Made by a program: the position numbers and the translations under genes. Source: RPQJ01 sp963823535 (lineage in GTDB: Bacteria > Pseudomonadota > Gammaproteobacteria > Steroidobacterales > Steroidobacteraceae). Taken from it: 64,000 nucleotides of DNA. Below, one piece after another: positions 26,637 through 34,646 of the stretch (position 1 is its first letter; every line of letters starts with the position of its first letter). The DNA lies in the NCBI GenBank assembly GCA_963823535.1, contig CAWGLZ010000004.1, positions 496,001 to 560,000 on the forward strand, given 5' to 3'. The notes under the pieces were generated by a model, which was not told the origin of the DNA, ran no database searches, and saw nothing but the letters and a program-made list of their open reading frames with translations.

Positions 26637-26670
26637 TCCGCAGCCCTTTTTGGAGGCCCCTTATGGGGCC
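26632..26670 (+). promoter_or_regulatory. yajC promoter element and leader hairpin
   Basis: TATAAT at 26632-26637 is a perfect -10 hexamer overlapping the tgt stop codon, with no good -35. In the short leader, GGCCCC-TTAT-GGGGCC (26655-26670) is a perfect hairpin placed before the AGGAG Shine-Dalgarno of yajC. It is not followed by a T-run, so it is not an intrinsic terminator; it may affect mRNA stability or translation. Confidence 0.45.
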
Positions 26671-26689
26671 CATTCACAGGAGTTCCTCG

Positions 26690-27019
26690 ATGGAGTGGTT
26701 GATCCCGAGCGCCTGGGCCCAGGCTGCGGGCGGCGCGCAGCCGAACGCCTTCATGCAGTTACTGCCCCTGGTCCTCATCTTCGTCGTGTTCTATTTCCTG
26801 CTGATCCGTCCGCAGGCCAAGCGCGCCAAGGAGCACAAGGCCATGGTGGCGGCCCTGTCGGTCGGCGACGAGGTCGTCATCGGTGGCGGTCTCCTCGGCA
26901 GGATCACGGAGACCGGCGACCAGTTCCTCACGGTCGAGGTCGCCGACGGTGTGCGGGTCAAGGTCCAGCGGCACACGGTCACCAGCGTCCTGCCCAAGGG
27001 CACGATCAAAAGCGCCTGA
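26690..27019 (+). CDS. yajC: Sec translocase accessory protein YajC
   Basis: 109 residues. A short periplasmic N-terminus, one transmembrane helix (AFMQLLPLVLIFVVFYFLLI) followed by RPQAKRAKEHKAMV, the signature of YajC, and a small soluble domain (VIGGGLLGRITETGDQFLTV). Part of the SecDF-YajC complex that assists SecYEG. Start ATG 26690 follows CACAGGAG. secD follows after 18 bp. Confidence 0.96.
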   Translation: MEWLIPSAWAQAAGGAQPNAFMQLLPLVLIFVVFYFLLIRPQAKRAKEHKAMVAALSVGDEVVIGGGLLGRITETGDQFLTVEVADGVRVKVQRHTVTSVLPKGTIKSA

Positions 27020-27037
27020 GCCCCGAGGGGATCCCGC

Positions 27038-28897
27038 ATGCATACTTATCCGGCCTGGAGAATCTGGCTGGTCGCCGTCGTCATGCTGGTGGCACTGCTG
27101 CTGGCACTTCCGAACGCGTTCGGCGAGGGGCCGGCGCTGCAGCTGTCGCGCGATGATCGCGCAGCGTTCACCGAGCAGACCCAGGCGAGCGTCACCGCCA
27201 TCCTCGAGGCGCAGCAGGTCCCGGTCGATGCCGCGTACATCGAGGGCGACCGGCTGGTCCTGAGGTTCGAGGACGTGGAGCAGCAGCTCCGGGCGCGCGA
27301 GGCGATCCTGGAAGCGGCCCCGCGGGAATACCTCATTGCACTGTCGCAGGCGCCGCGGATGCCGGCCTGGATGCGGGCCATCGGCCTCAAGCCGATGAGC
27401 CTGGGCCTCGACCTGCGCGGCGGCGTCTATTTCCTGTACGAAGTCGACATCGACGGGGCGGTGCAGCAGCTGCTCGCGACGATGGAGCGCGACTACCGGA
27501 CCCTGCTGCGTGACGAGCGAATTCCGTTCACCGGCATCGAGGCCGAAGGCGCGGATTCGGTCCGGATCAGCCTGCGCAGCGGCGATGACGTCGAACGGGT
27601 CTCCTCGGCGCTGCGCAAGCAGGATGCGAACATCACGCTGGACACCGACCGGCTGGGCGAGGGCGGGGCCGTCACCGTCCGCCTGACGCCCGACCAGATC
27701 AAGCAGCGGCAGGATTTCGCGATCCAGCAGAACATCACGACGCTGCGCAACCGGGTGGACGAGCTCGGCGTCACCGAGCCCATCGTCGCGCGGCAGGGCG
27801 TGGATCGCATCGTGGTACAACTCCCGGGCGTGCAGGACCCGAACGAGGCGCTGCGCGTGCTGGGCGCCACGGCGACCCTCGAGTTCCGGCTGGTCGACGA
27901 CCAGAACGATGCCGTGGCGGCACAGCAGTCCGGGCGTGCGCCGCTGGGCTCGAAGATTTACGAGCGGCGCGACGGTGGCCCGGTACTCCTGAAGCGCGAG
28001 ATGATCGTGTCCGGCGAGCAGCTCGCGGATGCGAGTTCCGGCTTCTCGGAGGGGCAGCCGGCCGTGTTCGTCAAGCTCGACGCGCGCGGCGCCTCGCAGA
28101 TGCTCGAGACGACGCGCGAGAACCTCGGCCGGCCGATGGCCGTGGTGTTCATCGAGAAGAAGCGCGTCAAGGAGGACGAGCCCTGCGACGGGCTGCGCTC
28201 GGGCGCGGAGTGCACCGAGGAGGAAGTCATCAGCGTCGCGACCATCCGCGGCGTCTTCAGCAGCAACTTCCAGATCACCGGACTGCTCGCGGGCGAGGCG
28301 CGCGAGCTCGCGCTCCTGCTCAGGGCGGGCTCGCTCGCGGCGCCGCTCTACATCGTCGAGCAGCGCACGGTCGGGCCGAGCCTCGGCAAGGACAACATCG
28401 ACCGCGGCGTGCGCGCACTCGTGATCGGCATGCTGCTCACCTTCGTCTTCATGGTGATCTACTACCGCAAGTTCGGGCTGATCGCGGATACCGTCCTGAT
28501 CGCGAACGTCGTGCTCCTGGCAGCCCTGCTGTCCCTGCTGCAGGCGTCGCTGTCCCTGCCGGGAATCGCGGGCATCGTGCTCACCGTGGGCATGGCCGTG
28601 GACGCGAACATCCTCATCTTCGAGCGCATCCGCGAGGAATTGCGCAACGGCATGAGCCCGTACGCGGCCATCAACGCCGGCTTCGAGAAGGCGTTCTCGG
28701 CCATCGCCGACGCCAACGTCACCACGCTCATCGCCGGCGTCGTGCTGTTCACTTTCGGCACCGGGCCCATCCGCGGCTTCGCCGTCGTGCTGTCGCTCGG
28801 CATCATCACGTCGATGTTCACGGCTCTGCTCGGCAGCCGGGCGCTCATTCACCTGCTCTGGGGGCGCAAGCGCAAGCTCGAAGCGCTCTCGATCTGA
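27038..28897 (+). CDS. secD: Protein translocase subunit SecD
   Basis: 619 residues with six membrane segments expected. An N-terminal helix (IWLVAVVMLVALLLALPNAF), the SLGLDLRGGVYFLYEVD motif, large periplasmic P1 domain with TLRNRVDELGVTEPIVARQG, then the C-terminal membrane bundle with GPSLGKDNI, MLLTFVFMVIYYRKFGLIAD and GIAGIVLTVGMAVDANILIF, ERIREELR. Uses the proton gradient to pull preproteins through SecYEG. Between yajC and secF (12-bp gap), the standard operon. Confidence 0.97.
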   Translation: MHTYPAWRIWLVAVVMLVALLLALPNAFGEGPALQLSRDDRAAFTEQTQASVTAILEAQQVPVDAAYIEGDRLVLRFEDVEQQLRAREAILEAAPREYLIALSQAPRMPAWMRAIGLKPMSLGLDLRGGVYFLYEVDIDGAVQQLLATMERDYRTLLRDERIPFTGIEAEGADSVRISLRSGDDVERVSSALRKQDANITLDTDRLGEGGAVTVRLTPDQIKQRQDFAIQQNITTLRNRVDELGVTEPIVARQGVDRIVVQLPGVQDPNEALRVLGATATLEFRLVDDQNDAVAAQQSGRAPLGSKIYERRDGGPVLLKREMIVSGEQLADASSGFSEGQPAVFVKLDARGASQMLETTRENLGRPMAVVFIEKKRVKEDEPCDGLRSGAECTEEEVISVATIRGVFSSNFQITGLLAGEARELALLLRAGSLAAPLYIVEQRTVGPSLGKDNIDRGVRALVIGMLLTFVFMVIYYRKFGLIADTVLIANVVLLAALLSLLQASLSLPGIAGIVLTVGMAVDANILIFERIREELRNGMSPYAAINAGFEKAFSAIADANVTTLIAGVVLFTFGTGPIRGFAVVLSLGIITSMFTALLGSRALIHLLWGRKRKLEALSI

Positions 28898-28909
28898 GGA
28901 CCGACCGCG

Positions 28910-29845
28910 ATGGAATTCTTCCACAAGGTGACGCGCTTCCCGTTCATGGCCACCCGCCGGCGGTGGTACGCGGTGTCCGCGATCGTGATCCTGGCGTCGA
29001 TCATTGCGCTGGCCGTCCGCGGCCTGAACTTCGGCATCGACTTCACGGGCGGCGTCGTGCTGGAACTCGGGTTCCCGCAGGCCGCCGAGCTCGACAAGGT
29101 CCGGGGCGCGCTCGGGCAGGCCGGCTTCGGGGATGCCGCCGTGCAGAGCTTCGGGACGGCTCAGGACGTACTGGTCCGCCTGTTGCCCGAGGAAGGGCGC
29201 GACGTGAACCAGCTCGCCGCGAGCGTGCTGGACGCGGTTCGCGCGTACGAGCCCGGGGTGGAGTTGCGGCGAACGGAGGTCGTGGGCCCGCAGGTCGGCG
29301 CGGAGCTCGCCGAGAAGGGAGCGCTGGCGGTGCTCTTCACCTTCCTGCTCATCCTGGCGTACGTCGCCTTCCGCTTCCAGTGGAAGCTCGGCGTCGGGGC
29401 CATCGTCGCGGCGATGCACGATCCCTTCGTCATTCTCGGCATCTTTGCCGTCACCGGCCTGACGTTCGACCTGCCGGCGCTCGCCGCCATCCTGGCCGTC
29501 ATCGGTTACTCGCTCAACGACACGGTGGTCGTCTTCGACCGTATCCGCGAGCGGTTCCTGTCGATGCGCAAGGGCACTTCCGAGCAGGTCATCGATAGCG
29601 CGATCAACGAGACGCTCTCGCGCACCATCATGACCAGCGGCACGACCATGATCACCGTCCTGGCGCTGCTGTTCTTCGGGGGCGAGATCCTGCGCGGCTT
29701 CGCCACTGCGCTCTCGATCGGCATCGTGGTCGGAACCTATTCGTCGATCTACGTGGCGAGCGCACTGGCGCTCGACCTCAAGCTGACGGCCCGCGACCTG
29801 ATGCCCGTGCAGCGGGAGAAGGACGCGGTCGACGACATGCCGTGA
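28910..29845 (+). CDS. secF: Protein translocase subunit SecF
   Basis: 311 residues. N-terminal helix, the LNFGIDFTGGVVLELGFPQA motif, a periplasmic domain (VGPQVGAELAEKGALAVLFT) and the membrane bundle with AVIGYSLNDTVVVFDRIRER, TIMTSGTTMITVLALLFFGG. Partner of SecD. ATG 28910 lies 12 bp after secD. A TerC-family gene follows on the same strand after 47 bp. Confidence 0.97.
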   Translation: MEFFHKVTRFPFMATRRRWYAVSAIVILASIIALAVRGLNFGIDFTGGVVLELGFPQAAELDKVRGALGQAGFGDAAVQSFGTAQDVLVRLLPEEGRDVNQLAASVLDAVRAYEPGVELRRTEVVGPQVGAELAEKGALAVLFTFLLILAYVAFRFQWKLGVGAIVAAMHDPFVILGIFAVTGLTFDLPALAAILAVIGYSLNDTVVVFDRIRERFLSMRKGTSEQVIDSAINETLSRTIMTSGTTMITVLALLFFGGEILRGFATALSIGIVVGTYSSIYVASALALDLKLTARDLMPVQREKDAVDDMP

Positions 29846-29892
29846 GACCGGCCACAGGTCACCCCTACGGTGCGTGACCCGGGAGCTTCTGC

Positions 29893-30882
29893 GTGACCGA
29901 GTTCGTCTGGGGCGGTTTCCTGGCGTTCTTCCTGGCGCTGCTGATCCTGGATCTCGGCGTCCTGCACCGCGAGGCGGCGGAGCTCTCCGTCCGGCAGGCG
30001 CTGTTCTGGACGGGCGTGTGGGTCAGCGTTGCCCTGTCCTTCACGCTGGTCATCTACGGCCTCTACGAGCATCGCTGGTTCGGCTTCGAGCCAGTGGACG
30101 CGCTGGGCGGTGGGGCGGACGCGGTCGTGCTGTTCGTGACCGGCTACGTGCTCGAGTGGTCGCTGTCGGTCGACAACATCTTCGTCATCGCGCTGATCTT
30201 CTCCTACCTGCAGATCCCGCCGCTCTACCAGTACCGGGTGCTCTTCTGGGGCATCGTCGGCGCCATCGTGCTGCGCGGCCTGATGATCGCGACCGGAACG
30301 GCGCTGCTCAGCCATTTCGACTGGATGTTCTACGTGTTCGGCGCGATCCTGATCGTGTCGGCGCTGCGCATGCTGCGGGACGAGGAGGCCGAGCCCGACT
30401 TCGGCACCAGCTTCCCGGCGCGCCTGGTGCGGCGCTTCGTGCCCGTGACCGACGACCTCGAACGCGCGCGATTCTTCGTGCGTCGCGAGGGGCGGCTGCA
30501 CGCCACGCCTCTGTTCGTCGCGCTGGTGATGGTCGAACTCACGGACGTGGTGTTCGCGGTGGACTCGATCCCCGCCATTCTCGCCGTCACCCGTGATCCG
30601 TTCATCGTCTTCACGTCGAATGCCTTCGCGATCCTCGGGCTTCGCTCGCTCTATTTCGCGGTGGCCGGCCTGATGGCGATGTTCCGCTATCTCAAGTACA
30701 GCCTGGTGCTGATCCTCGCCTTCGTCGGCGTGAAGATGCTGATGGTGAGCCACTTCCACGTGCCGAACCTGGTTTCGCTCGGCATCATCGCGGGCACGCT
30801 GGCGGGCGGCATCGCGGCGTCGCTGTGGGCGACGCGGCGGGAGGTCCGGCTCAATGGCGGGACCGCGAAGCGGGAGTCCTAG
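29893..30882 (+). CDS. TerC/Alx-family membrane protein
   Basis: 329 residues, 8-9 transmembrane segments. Typical TerC/Alx motifs: LEWSLSVDNIFVIALIFSYL, FWGIVGAIVLRGLMI and MVELTDVVFAVDSIPAILAV, where membrane Asp/Glu residues are conserved. Family members (Alx, MntX-like) have been linked to manganese export, and others to metal loading of secreted enzymes. Start GTG 29893. No yybP-ykoY-type leader fits, because only 47 bp separate it from secF. It may ride on the secDF transcript. Confidence 0.88.
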   Translation: MTEFVWGGFLAFFLALLILDLGVLHREAAELSVRQALFWTGVWVSVALSFTLVIYGLYEHRWFGFEPVDALGGGADAVVLFVTGYVLEWSLSVDNIFVIALIFSYLQIPPLYQYRVLFWGIVGAIVLRGLMIATGTALLSHFDWMFYVFGAILIVSALRMLRDEEAEPDFGTSFPARLVRRFVPVTDDLERARFFVRREGRLHATPLFVALVMVELTDVVFAVDSIPAILAVTRDPFIVFTSNAFAILGLRSLYFAVAGLMAMFRYLKYSLVLILAFVGVKMLMVSHFHVPNLVSLGIIAGTLAGGIAASLWATRREVRLNGGTAKRES

Positions 30883-30924
30883 CGACCGGGCCTGCGCCGT
30901 ACGGACAGGCGCGTCGTCGCGGAG

Positions 30925-31725
30925 TCAGGGCTCGCGCAGCGCCTCCGGCACGAACGGCCGCAGGCACTCGACGAGTGCGTCGTAGACCTTGGGCGTGCCG
31001 GCGATCACGTTGCCGGCCTGACGGTATTCACCGCCGCTCAGGGTGCCGATGCGGCCCCCGGCCTCGGTGATCAGCAGCGTCCCGGCGGCGGTGTCCCATG
31101 CATTGAGACCGATCTCCCAGAAGCCGTCGATCCGGCCCGCCGCGACGTAGGCCAGGTCGAGCGCGGCCGCGCCCGGCCGGCGAATGCCGGCGGTCTGCTG
31201 CATCACGGCTTTCAGCATCCCGAGATACTCGTCGATCCAGCGGGCATTGGCGCGGTACGGGAATCCGGTGCCGATCAGCGCGCCCTCGAGCTCCACCTGC
31301 TTGCTCACGCGGATGCGCCGCCCATCGAGCTGCGACCCGTCGCCGCGCGACGCCGTGAACAGTTCCTGGCGCATCGGGTCGTAAACGACGGCGTGTTCGA
31401 GACGTCCGCGATACTCGACCGCGAGCGATACCGCGAAGGTGGGGAAACCGTGAAGAAAGTTGGTCGTGCCGTCGAGCGGATCGATGATCCAGACGAACTC
31501 GTCTCCGCCACTGCGCCCGTATTCCTCGCCGAGGAAGCCATGGTCGGGGTGTGTGCGGCGGATGGTCTCGATGATGTCGCGTTCGGCCATCTGGTCGATC
31601 TCGGTCACGAAATCGTTGCGGCTCTTCGAGCGCACCCCGAGCGTGGGGACCCGGTCCACGTTGCGGACGATCAGGTCTCCCGCGCGGCGGGCGGCCCGGA
31701 CGGCGATGTTGAGCAATGGCTGCAT
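30925..31725 (-). CDS. suhB: Inositol-1-monophosphatase family protein SuhB
   Basis: 266 residues. Metal-binding motifs of the IMPase family: GEEYG, WIIDPLDGTTNFLHGFPTFA and NAWDTAAGTLLITEAGG. It hydrolyses inositol phosphates in vitro and, as SuhB, joins the NusA/NusG rRNA antitermination complex in E. coli. Divergent from trmJ, the conserved arrangement in gammaproteobacteria. Convergent with the TerC gene. Confidence 0.94.
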   Translation of the reverse strand: MQPLLNIAVRAARRAGDLIVRNVDRVPTLGVRSKSRNDFVTEIDQMAERDIIETIRRTHPDHGFLGEEYGRSGGDEFVWIIDPLDGTTNFLHGFPTFAVSLAVEYRGRLEHAVVYDPMRQELFTASRGDGSQLDGRRIRVSKQVELEGALIGTGFPYRANARWIDEYLGMLKAVMQQTAGIRRPGAAALDLAYVAAGRIDGFWEIGLNAWDTAAGTLLITEAGGRIGTLSGGEYRQAGNVIAGTPKVYDALVECLRPFVPEALREP

Positions 31726-31792
31726 GGCTGGAGCGGCTCGCGTAGGCGACGTCTGGAAAAGAACGGCGGAGCAGGGCCCGCCCGTAGCCCGC

Positions 31793-31798
31793 TAGAAT
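31793..31798 (+). promoter_or_regulatory. -10-like TAGAAT eight bases before the trmJ start
   Basis: TAGAAT ends 8 bp upstream of the trmJ ATG (31807) and no Shine-Dalgarno precedes that ATG. Use of this element would give a leaderless or nearly leaderless trmJ transcript. No strong -35 is visible. Confidence 0.4.
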
Positions 31799-31806
31799 AC
31801 CAGAGC

Positions 31807-32559
31807 ATGTCCATACGCATCGTACTCGCCGGGACGTCCCATCCAGGGAACATCGGTTCCGCCGCCCGCGCCATGAAGAACATGGGGCTCGAGCGGCTGT
31901 GCCTCGTCGCACCTGCGCGCTTCCCGGCGACCGAGGCGACGGTGATGGCGGCCGGGGCCGACGACGTGCTCGATCGTGCACAGGTGTTTCCCGACGTACG
32001 GAGCGCGGTCGCGGATTGTGGCCTCGTCGTCGGAACGACCGCCCGATCGCGGCACCTGCCGTGGCGTACGGTCGAGCCGCGGGAAGCGGCGCGCGAGATT
32101 GCGGCCGCAGCGGCCACGGGCGAGGTGGCCGTGCTGTTCGGTTCCGAGCGTGCCGGTCTCAGCAACGACGAGATCGAACTCTGCCAACGGCTGCTGACGA
32201 TCCCCACCGGTCCGGGCTACGCTTCGCTGAACCTCGCAATGGCCGTCCAGGTCGTCGCGTACGAGATCCTGCTCGCCCGGCGGGACGCCCCGCCCGAGGT
32301 GGCGGAGCAGGGTGCGCCGCTCGCCAGCGCGCGCGACATGGAGCGGTTCTACGAGCACCTCGAGCAGGTGCTCGACGAGGTCGGATTCCGGGATCGTACG
32401 GGCGCAGGGTACCTGATGGCCCGGCTGCGACGATTCTTCAATCGTGCGATGCCGGACCACAACGAGATCAACATCCTGCGCGGCATCCTGACGTCCGTGC
32501 AGGGCCGACGCCGGCGGGCCGGTGACCCGCCAGTGCCGCGGGATACGACGACGTCATGA
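31807..32559 (+). CDS. trmJ: tRNA (cytidine/uridine-2'-O-)-methyltransferase TrmJ
   Basis: 250 residues, SPOUT-class enzyme that 2'-O-methylates position 32 of several tRNAs. Signature segments: VLAGTSHPGNIGSAARAMKN, MGLERLCLVAP, then the knotted SAM site VAVLFGSERAGLSNDEIELC and IPTGPGYASLNLAMAVQVVA. A C-terminal extension (MERFYEHLEQVLDEVGF) is typical. Start ATG 31807 fits the family N-terminus. It overlaps the cysteine desulfurase gene by 4 bp. In relatives iscR normally lies between trmJ and iscS; it is absent here. Confidence 0.94.
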   Translation: MSIRIVLAGTSHPGNIGSAARAMKNMGLERLCLVAPARFPATEATVMAAGADDVLDRAQVFPDVRSAVADCGLVVGTTARSRHLPWRTVEPREAAREIAAAAATGEVAVLFGSERAGLSNDEIELCQRLLTIPTGPGYASLNLAMAVQVVAYEILLARRDAPPEVAEQGAPLASARDMERFYEHLEQVLDEVGFRDRTGAGYLMARLRRFFNRAMPDHNEINILRGILTSVQGRRRRAGDPPVPRDTTTS

Positions 32560-33728
32560 ACGGAGTCGTCTACCTCGACAATGCCGCGACGACGCCGGTC
32601 GATCCACGGGTCGTCGAGGAGATGCTCGGCTGCCTCGACGCCACGGGCGATTTCGCCAATCCATCCGCAACGGGCCACGCGCCGGGTCGCCGGGCCCGGG
32701 CGCGCGTGGAGCAGGCCCGCGCTGAGGTCGCGGCCGCCGTCGGCGCATCGGCCGCCCAGGTCATCTGGACCTCCGGCGCGACCGAAGCCGACAATCTCGC
32801 GCTGCTCGGTGCCGCGCATTTCTACCGCTCGCGTGGGCAGCACCTCGTGACGTCGCGCACCGAGCACCCGGCCGTGCTCGACGCCTGCCGGCAACTCGAG
32901 CGCGAAGGCTTCGAGGTCACCTACCTGAAGCCCGCACCGGACGGCCTCATCGAGCCGGCGCAGGTCGAGGCGGCGCTGCGCCCGGAGACGATCATGGTCT
33001 CGCTGATGCACGTCAACAACGAGATCGGCGTCCGGCAGGACGTCGGCGCCGTGGGCAGGCTTTGCCGCGAGCGAGGGATCCTCTTCCATGTCGATGCCGC
33101 GCAGGGCGCCGGCAAGCTGCCGCTCGACGTCGAAAAGGACTGCATCGACCTGCTTGCGCTGACGGCTCACAAGGTGCACGGACCGAAGGGGGTGGGCGCG
33201 CTCTGCCTCCGTCTCGAGCCACGCCTCGGGCTCGTGCCCCTGCTGTACGGCGGCGGCCAGGAACGCGGCCTGCGCTCGGGGACACTGCCGACGCACCAGA
33301 TCGTCGGCATGGGTGCGGCCTACCGGATCGCCGTGGCCGGGATGGAGGAAGAATCGTCCCGGATCTCGACGCTGCGCGACCTGCTCTGGACGGGTCTCGC
33401 CCGCTTGCCGGGAGTGCGCATGAACGGGCATGCGACGCAGCGTGCGCCGGGCATCCTGAGCGTCACGATCGACGGGGTGGAGGGCGAGAGCCTGCTGTTC
33501 GAACTGCCGGGACTCGCGGTCGCGTCCGGTTCCGCGTGTGCAACGACCCATGCGGAACCCTCCTACGTCCTGCGGGCCCTCGGGCATGGCGATCGCCTCG
33601 CCCAGAGTACGCTCCGCCTGAGCCTCGGTCGTTTTACGACGCGCAGCGAGGTGGATTGCGCGGTCGCGGCCATCACCGCAGCCGTCGGGAAGCTGCGCGC
33701 CGTGGCTCCTGGCGGCCTGGTGGCATGA
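32556..33728 (+). CDS. Cysteine desulfurase, IscS-like
   Basis: 390 residues, PLP enzyme that takes sulfur from cysteine. Seen: [35 protein letters not shown], PLP Lys in [19 protein letters not shown], and the catalytic Cys loop [20 protein letters not shown]. The loop differs from canonical IscS (usually [20 protein letters not shown]) in the residues just after the Cys. It overlaps trmJ by 4 bp and the IscU-like gene by 4 bp. IscS-like is safe; equivalence to the main housekeeping IscS is uncertain because the neighbouring scaffold is degenerate and iscR/hscBA are missing. Confidence 0.9.
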   Translation: [390 protein letters not shown]

Positions 33729-34123
33729 CCGGTCTCGATCCGCGATACGGCGCCGAAGTCCGGCGGCGGATGGCGACCATGAGCGGGGCGGGCGACCTCG
33801 CCGCCGGTCCCGGCGTCGTGCGGGTCGCGGCAGGCGACCGGGAGCAGGGGACGGAGATCGTTCTCGCGGCGCGCATCGACGGCGACCGGGTCGTCGAGCT
33901 TCGGTTCCGGGCCTTCGGTTGCCCCCACTTCATTGCCGCTGCGTCGTGGGTGACCGACCGCCTTCAAGGCGCCAGTCGAACCGACCTGGAGCGCTGGGAC
34001 TGGCAGGAACTCGTGACGATCCTCGAGGTGCCGCCCGCGAAATTTGGTCGATTGCTGACCTTGCAGGACGCCGTTCACACACTGGCGAGGAACTGGCCCG
34101 CTGCGTCGCGGTCTACCGTGTAG
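33725..34123 (+). CDS. Divergent IscU-like protein lacking most cluster ligands
   Basis: 132 residues. The IscU/NifU-N fold is suggested by position in the operon and by the segments RFRAFGCPHFIAAASWVTDR, aligning with IscU's YGCGSAIASSSLVTEW, and LLTLQDAVHTLARNW, aligning with IscU's CSILAEDAIKAA. There is only one cysteine in the whole protein. The first ligand region (normally GAPACGD) reads VAAGDREQGTEIV, without Cys, and the third Cys and preceding His are replaced by Gly-Arg-Leu-Leu. It probably cannot assemble a cluster as IscU does; it may have become a regulatory or desulfurase-binding protein. Overlaps the desulfurase gene by 4 bp; iscA starts 31 bp downstream. Confidence 0.72.
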   Translation: MTGLDPRYGAEVRRRMATMSGAGDLAAGPGVVRVAAGDREQGTEIVLAARIDGDRVVELRFRAFGCPHFIAAASWVTDRLQGASRTDLERWDWQELVTILEVPPAKFGRLLTLQDAVHTLARNWPAASRSTV

Positions 34124-34154
34124 AATCAGTCCAGGCAGAAGGCGCCAGATCAAC

Positions 34155-34478
34155 ATGTCAGTGACTCTTACCCAGTCGGCCGCGGAACGAGTGCGGGGCT
34201 TCCTCGAGACCCGAGGATGCGGCGTCGGCCTCAGGCTCGGCGTCAAGAAGACGGGTTGCTCCGGCTTTGCGTATGTCGTCAATTACGCCGACGACATCGG
34301 CTCCGGCGACGTCGTGTTCGAGGACCAGGGAATCAAGGTCATCGTCGATGCGGAGAGCCTGCGTTTCGTCGACGGCACGGAGATCGATTTCGTCCGCCAT
34401 GGCCTCAACGAGGCCTTCAGGTTCCGCAATCCGAATGTCCGCGGCGAGTGCGGCTGCGGCGAGAGCTTCAGCGTCTAA
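34155..34478 (+). CDS. iscA: Iron-sulfur assembly protein IscA
   Basis: 107 residues, A-type carrier. The three ligand cysteines are present: one in VKKTGCSGFAY and two in the C-terminal ECGCGESFSV. It carries and delivers [4Fe-4S]/[2Fe-2S] clusters or iron. A TAGAAT hexamer at 34121-34126, overlapping the end of the preceding gene, may be its own -10. Canonical, in contrast with the degenerate IscU-like gene before it. Confidence 0.94.
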   Translation: MSVTLTQSAAERVRGFLETRGCGVGLRLGVKKTGCSGFAYVVNYADDIGSGDVVFEDQGIKVIVDAESLRFVDGTEIDFVRHGLNEAFRFRNPNVRGECGCGESFSV

Positions 34479-34502
34479 ACCCGCGTCCGGGTTGAATTTT
34501 CT

Positions 34503-34530
34503 TTGCTGCCGCGCATGCCGCGGGTATACT
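34503..34530 (+). promoter_or_regulatory. Probable sigma-70 promoter for ndk
   Basis: TTGCTG (34503-34508), 16-bp spacer, TATACT (34525-34530). It lies in the iscA-ndk gap and points at ndk, leaving a leader of about 110 nt that contains a hairpin. Confidence 0.6.
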
Positions 34531-34563
34531 TCACGGTTCGGTTTTACAGGTTGGTCCCGCCCG

Positions 34564-34583
34564 GACCCGCGCTTGCGCGGGTC
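34564..34583 (+). terminator. Perfect hairpin in the ndk leader, possible attenuator
   Basis: GACCCGCG-CTTG-CGCGGGTC, an 8-bp perfect stem with a 4-nt loop, followed by TGAAAATTTCC. The trailing tract is not a clean T-run, so termination would be weak. It may instead be a leftover terminator of the iscA transcript or an attenuator for the downstream promoter. Confidence 0.4.
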
Positions 34584-34646
34584 TGAAAATTTCCGGGGCC
34601 TCGTTTCACGCGCAGAGGGGCAGAGCGCCCCGTCGAGAGGATTCGC

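Noticed and set aside
26759..29419. Minus-strand open frame of 886 codons opposite yajC-secD-secF
   Set aside because: Highly charged, repetitive composition typical of antisense frames in GC-rich genes; the plus-strand genes are certain.
29846..29892. yybP-ykoY (manganese) riboswitch before the TerC-family gene
   Set aside because: Only 47 bp separate secF and the gene, too short for the riboswitch, and no matching structure is seen.
34564..34583. Strong intrinsic terminator after iscA
   Set aside because: The stem is perfect but the following tract is TGAAAATTTCC, not a T-run; kept only as a weak terminator/attenuator candidate.
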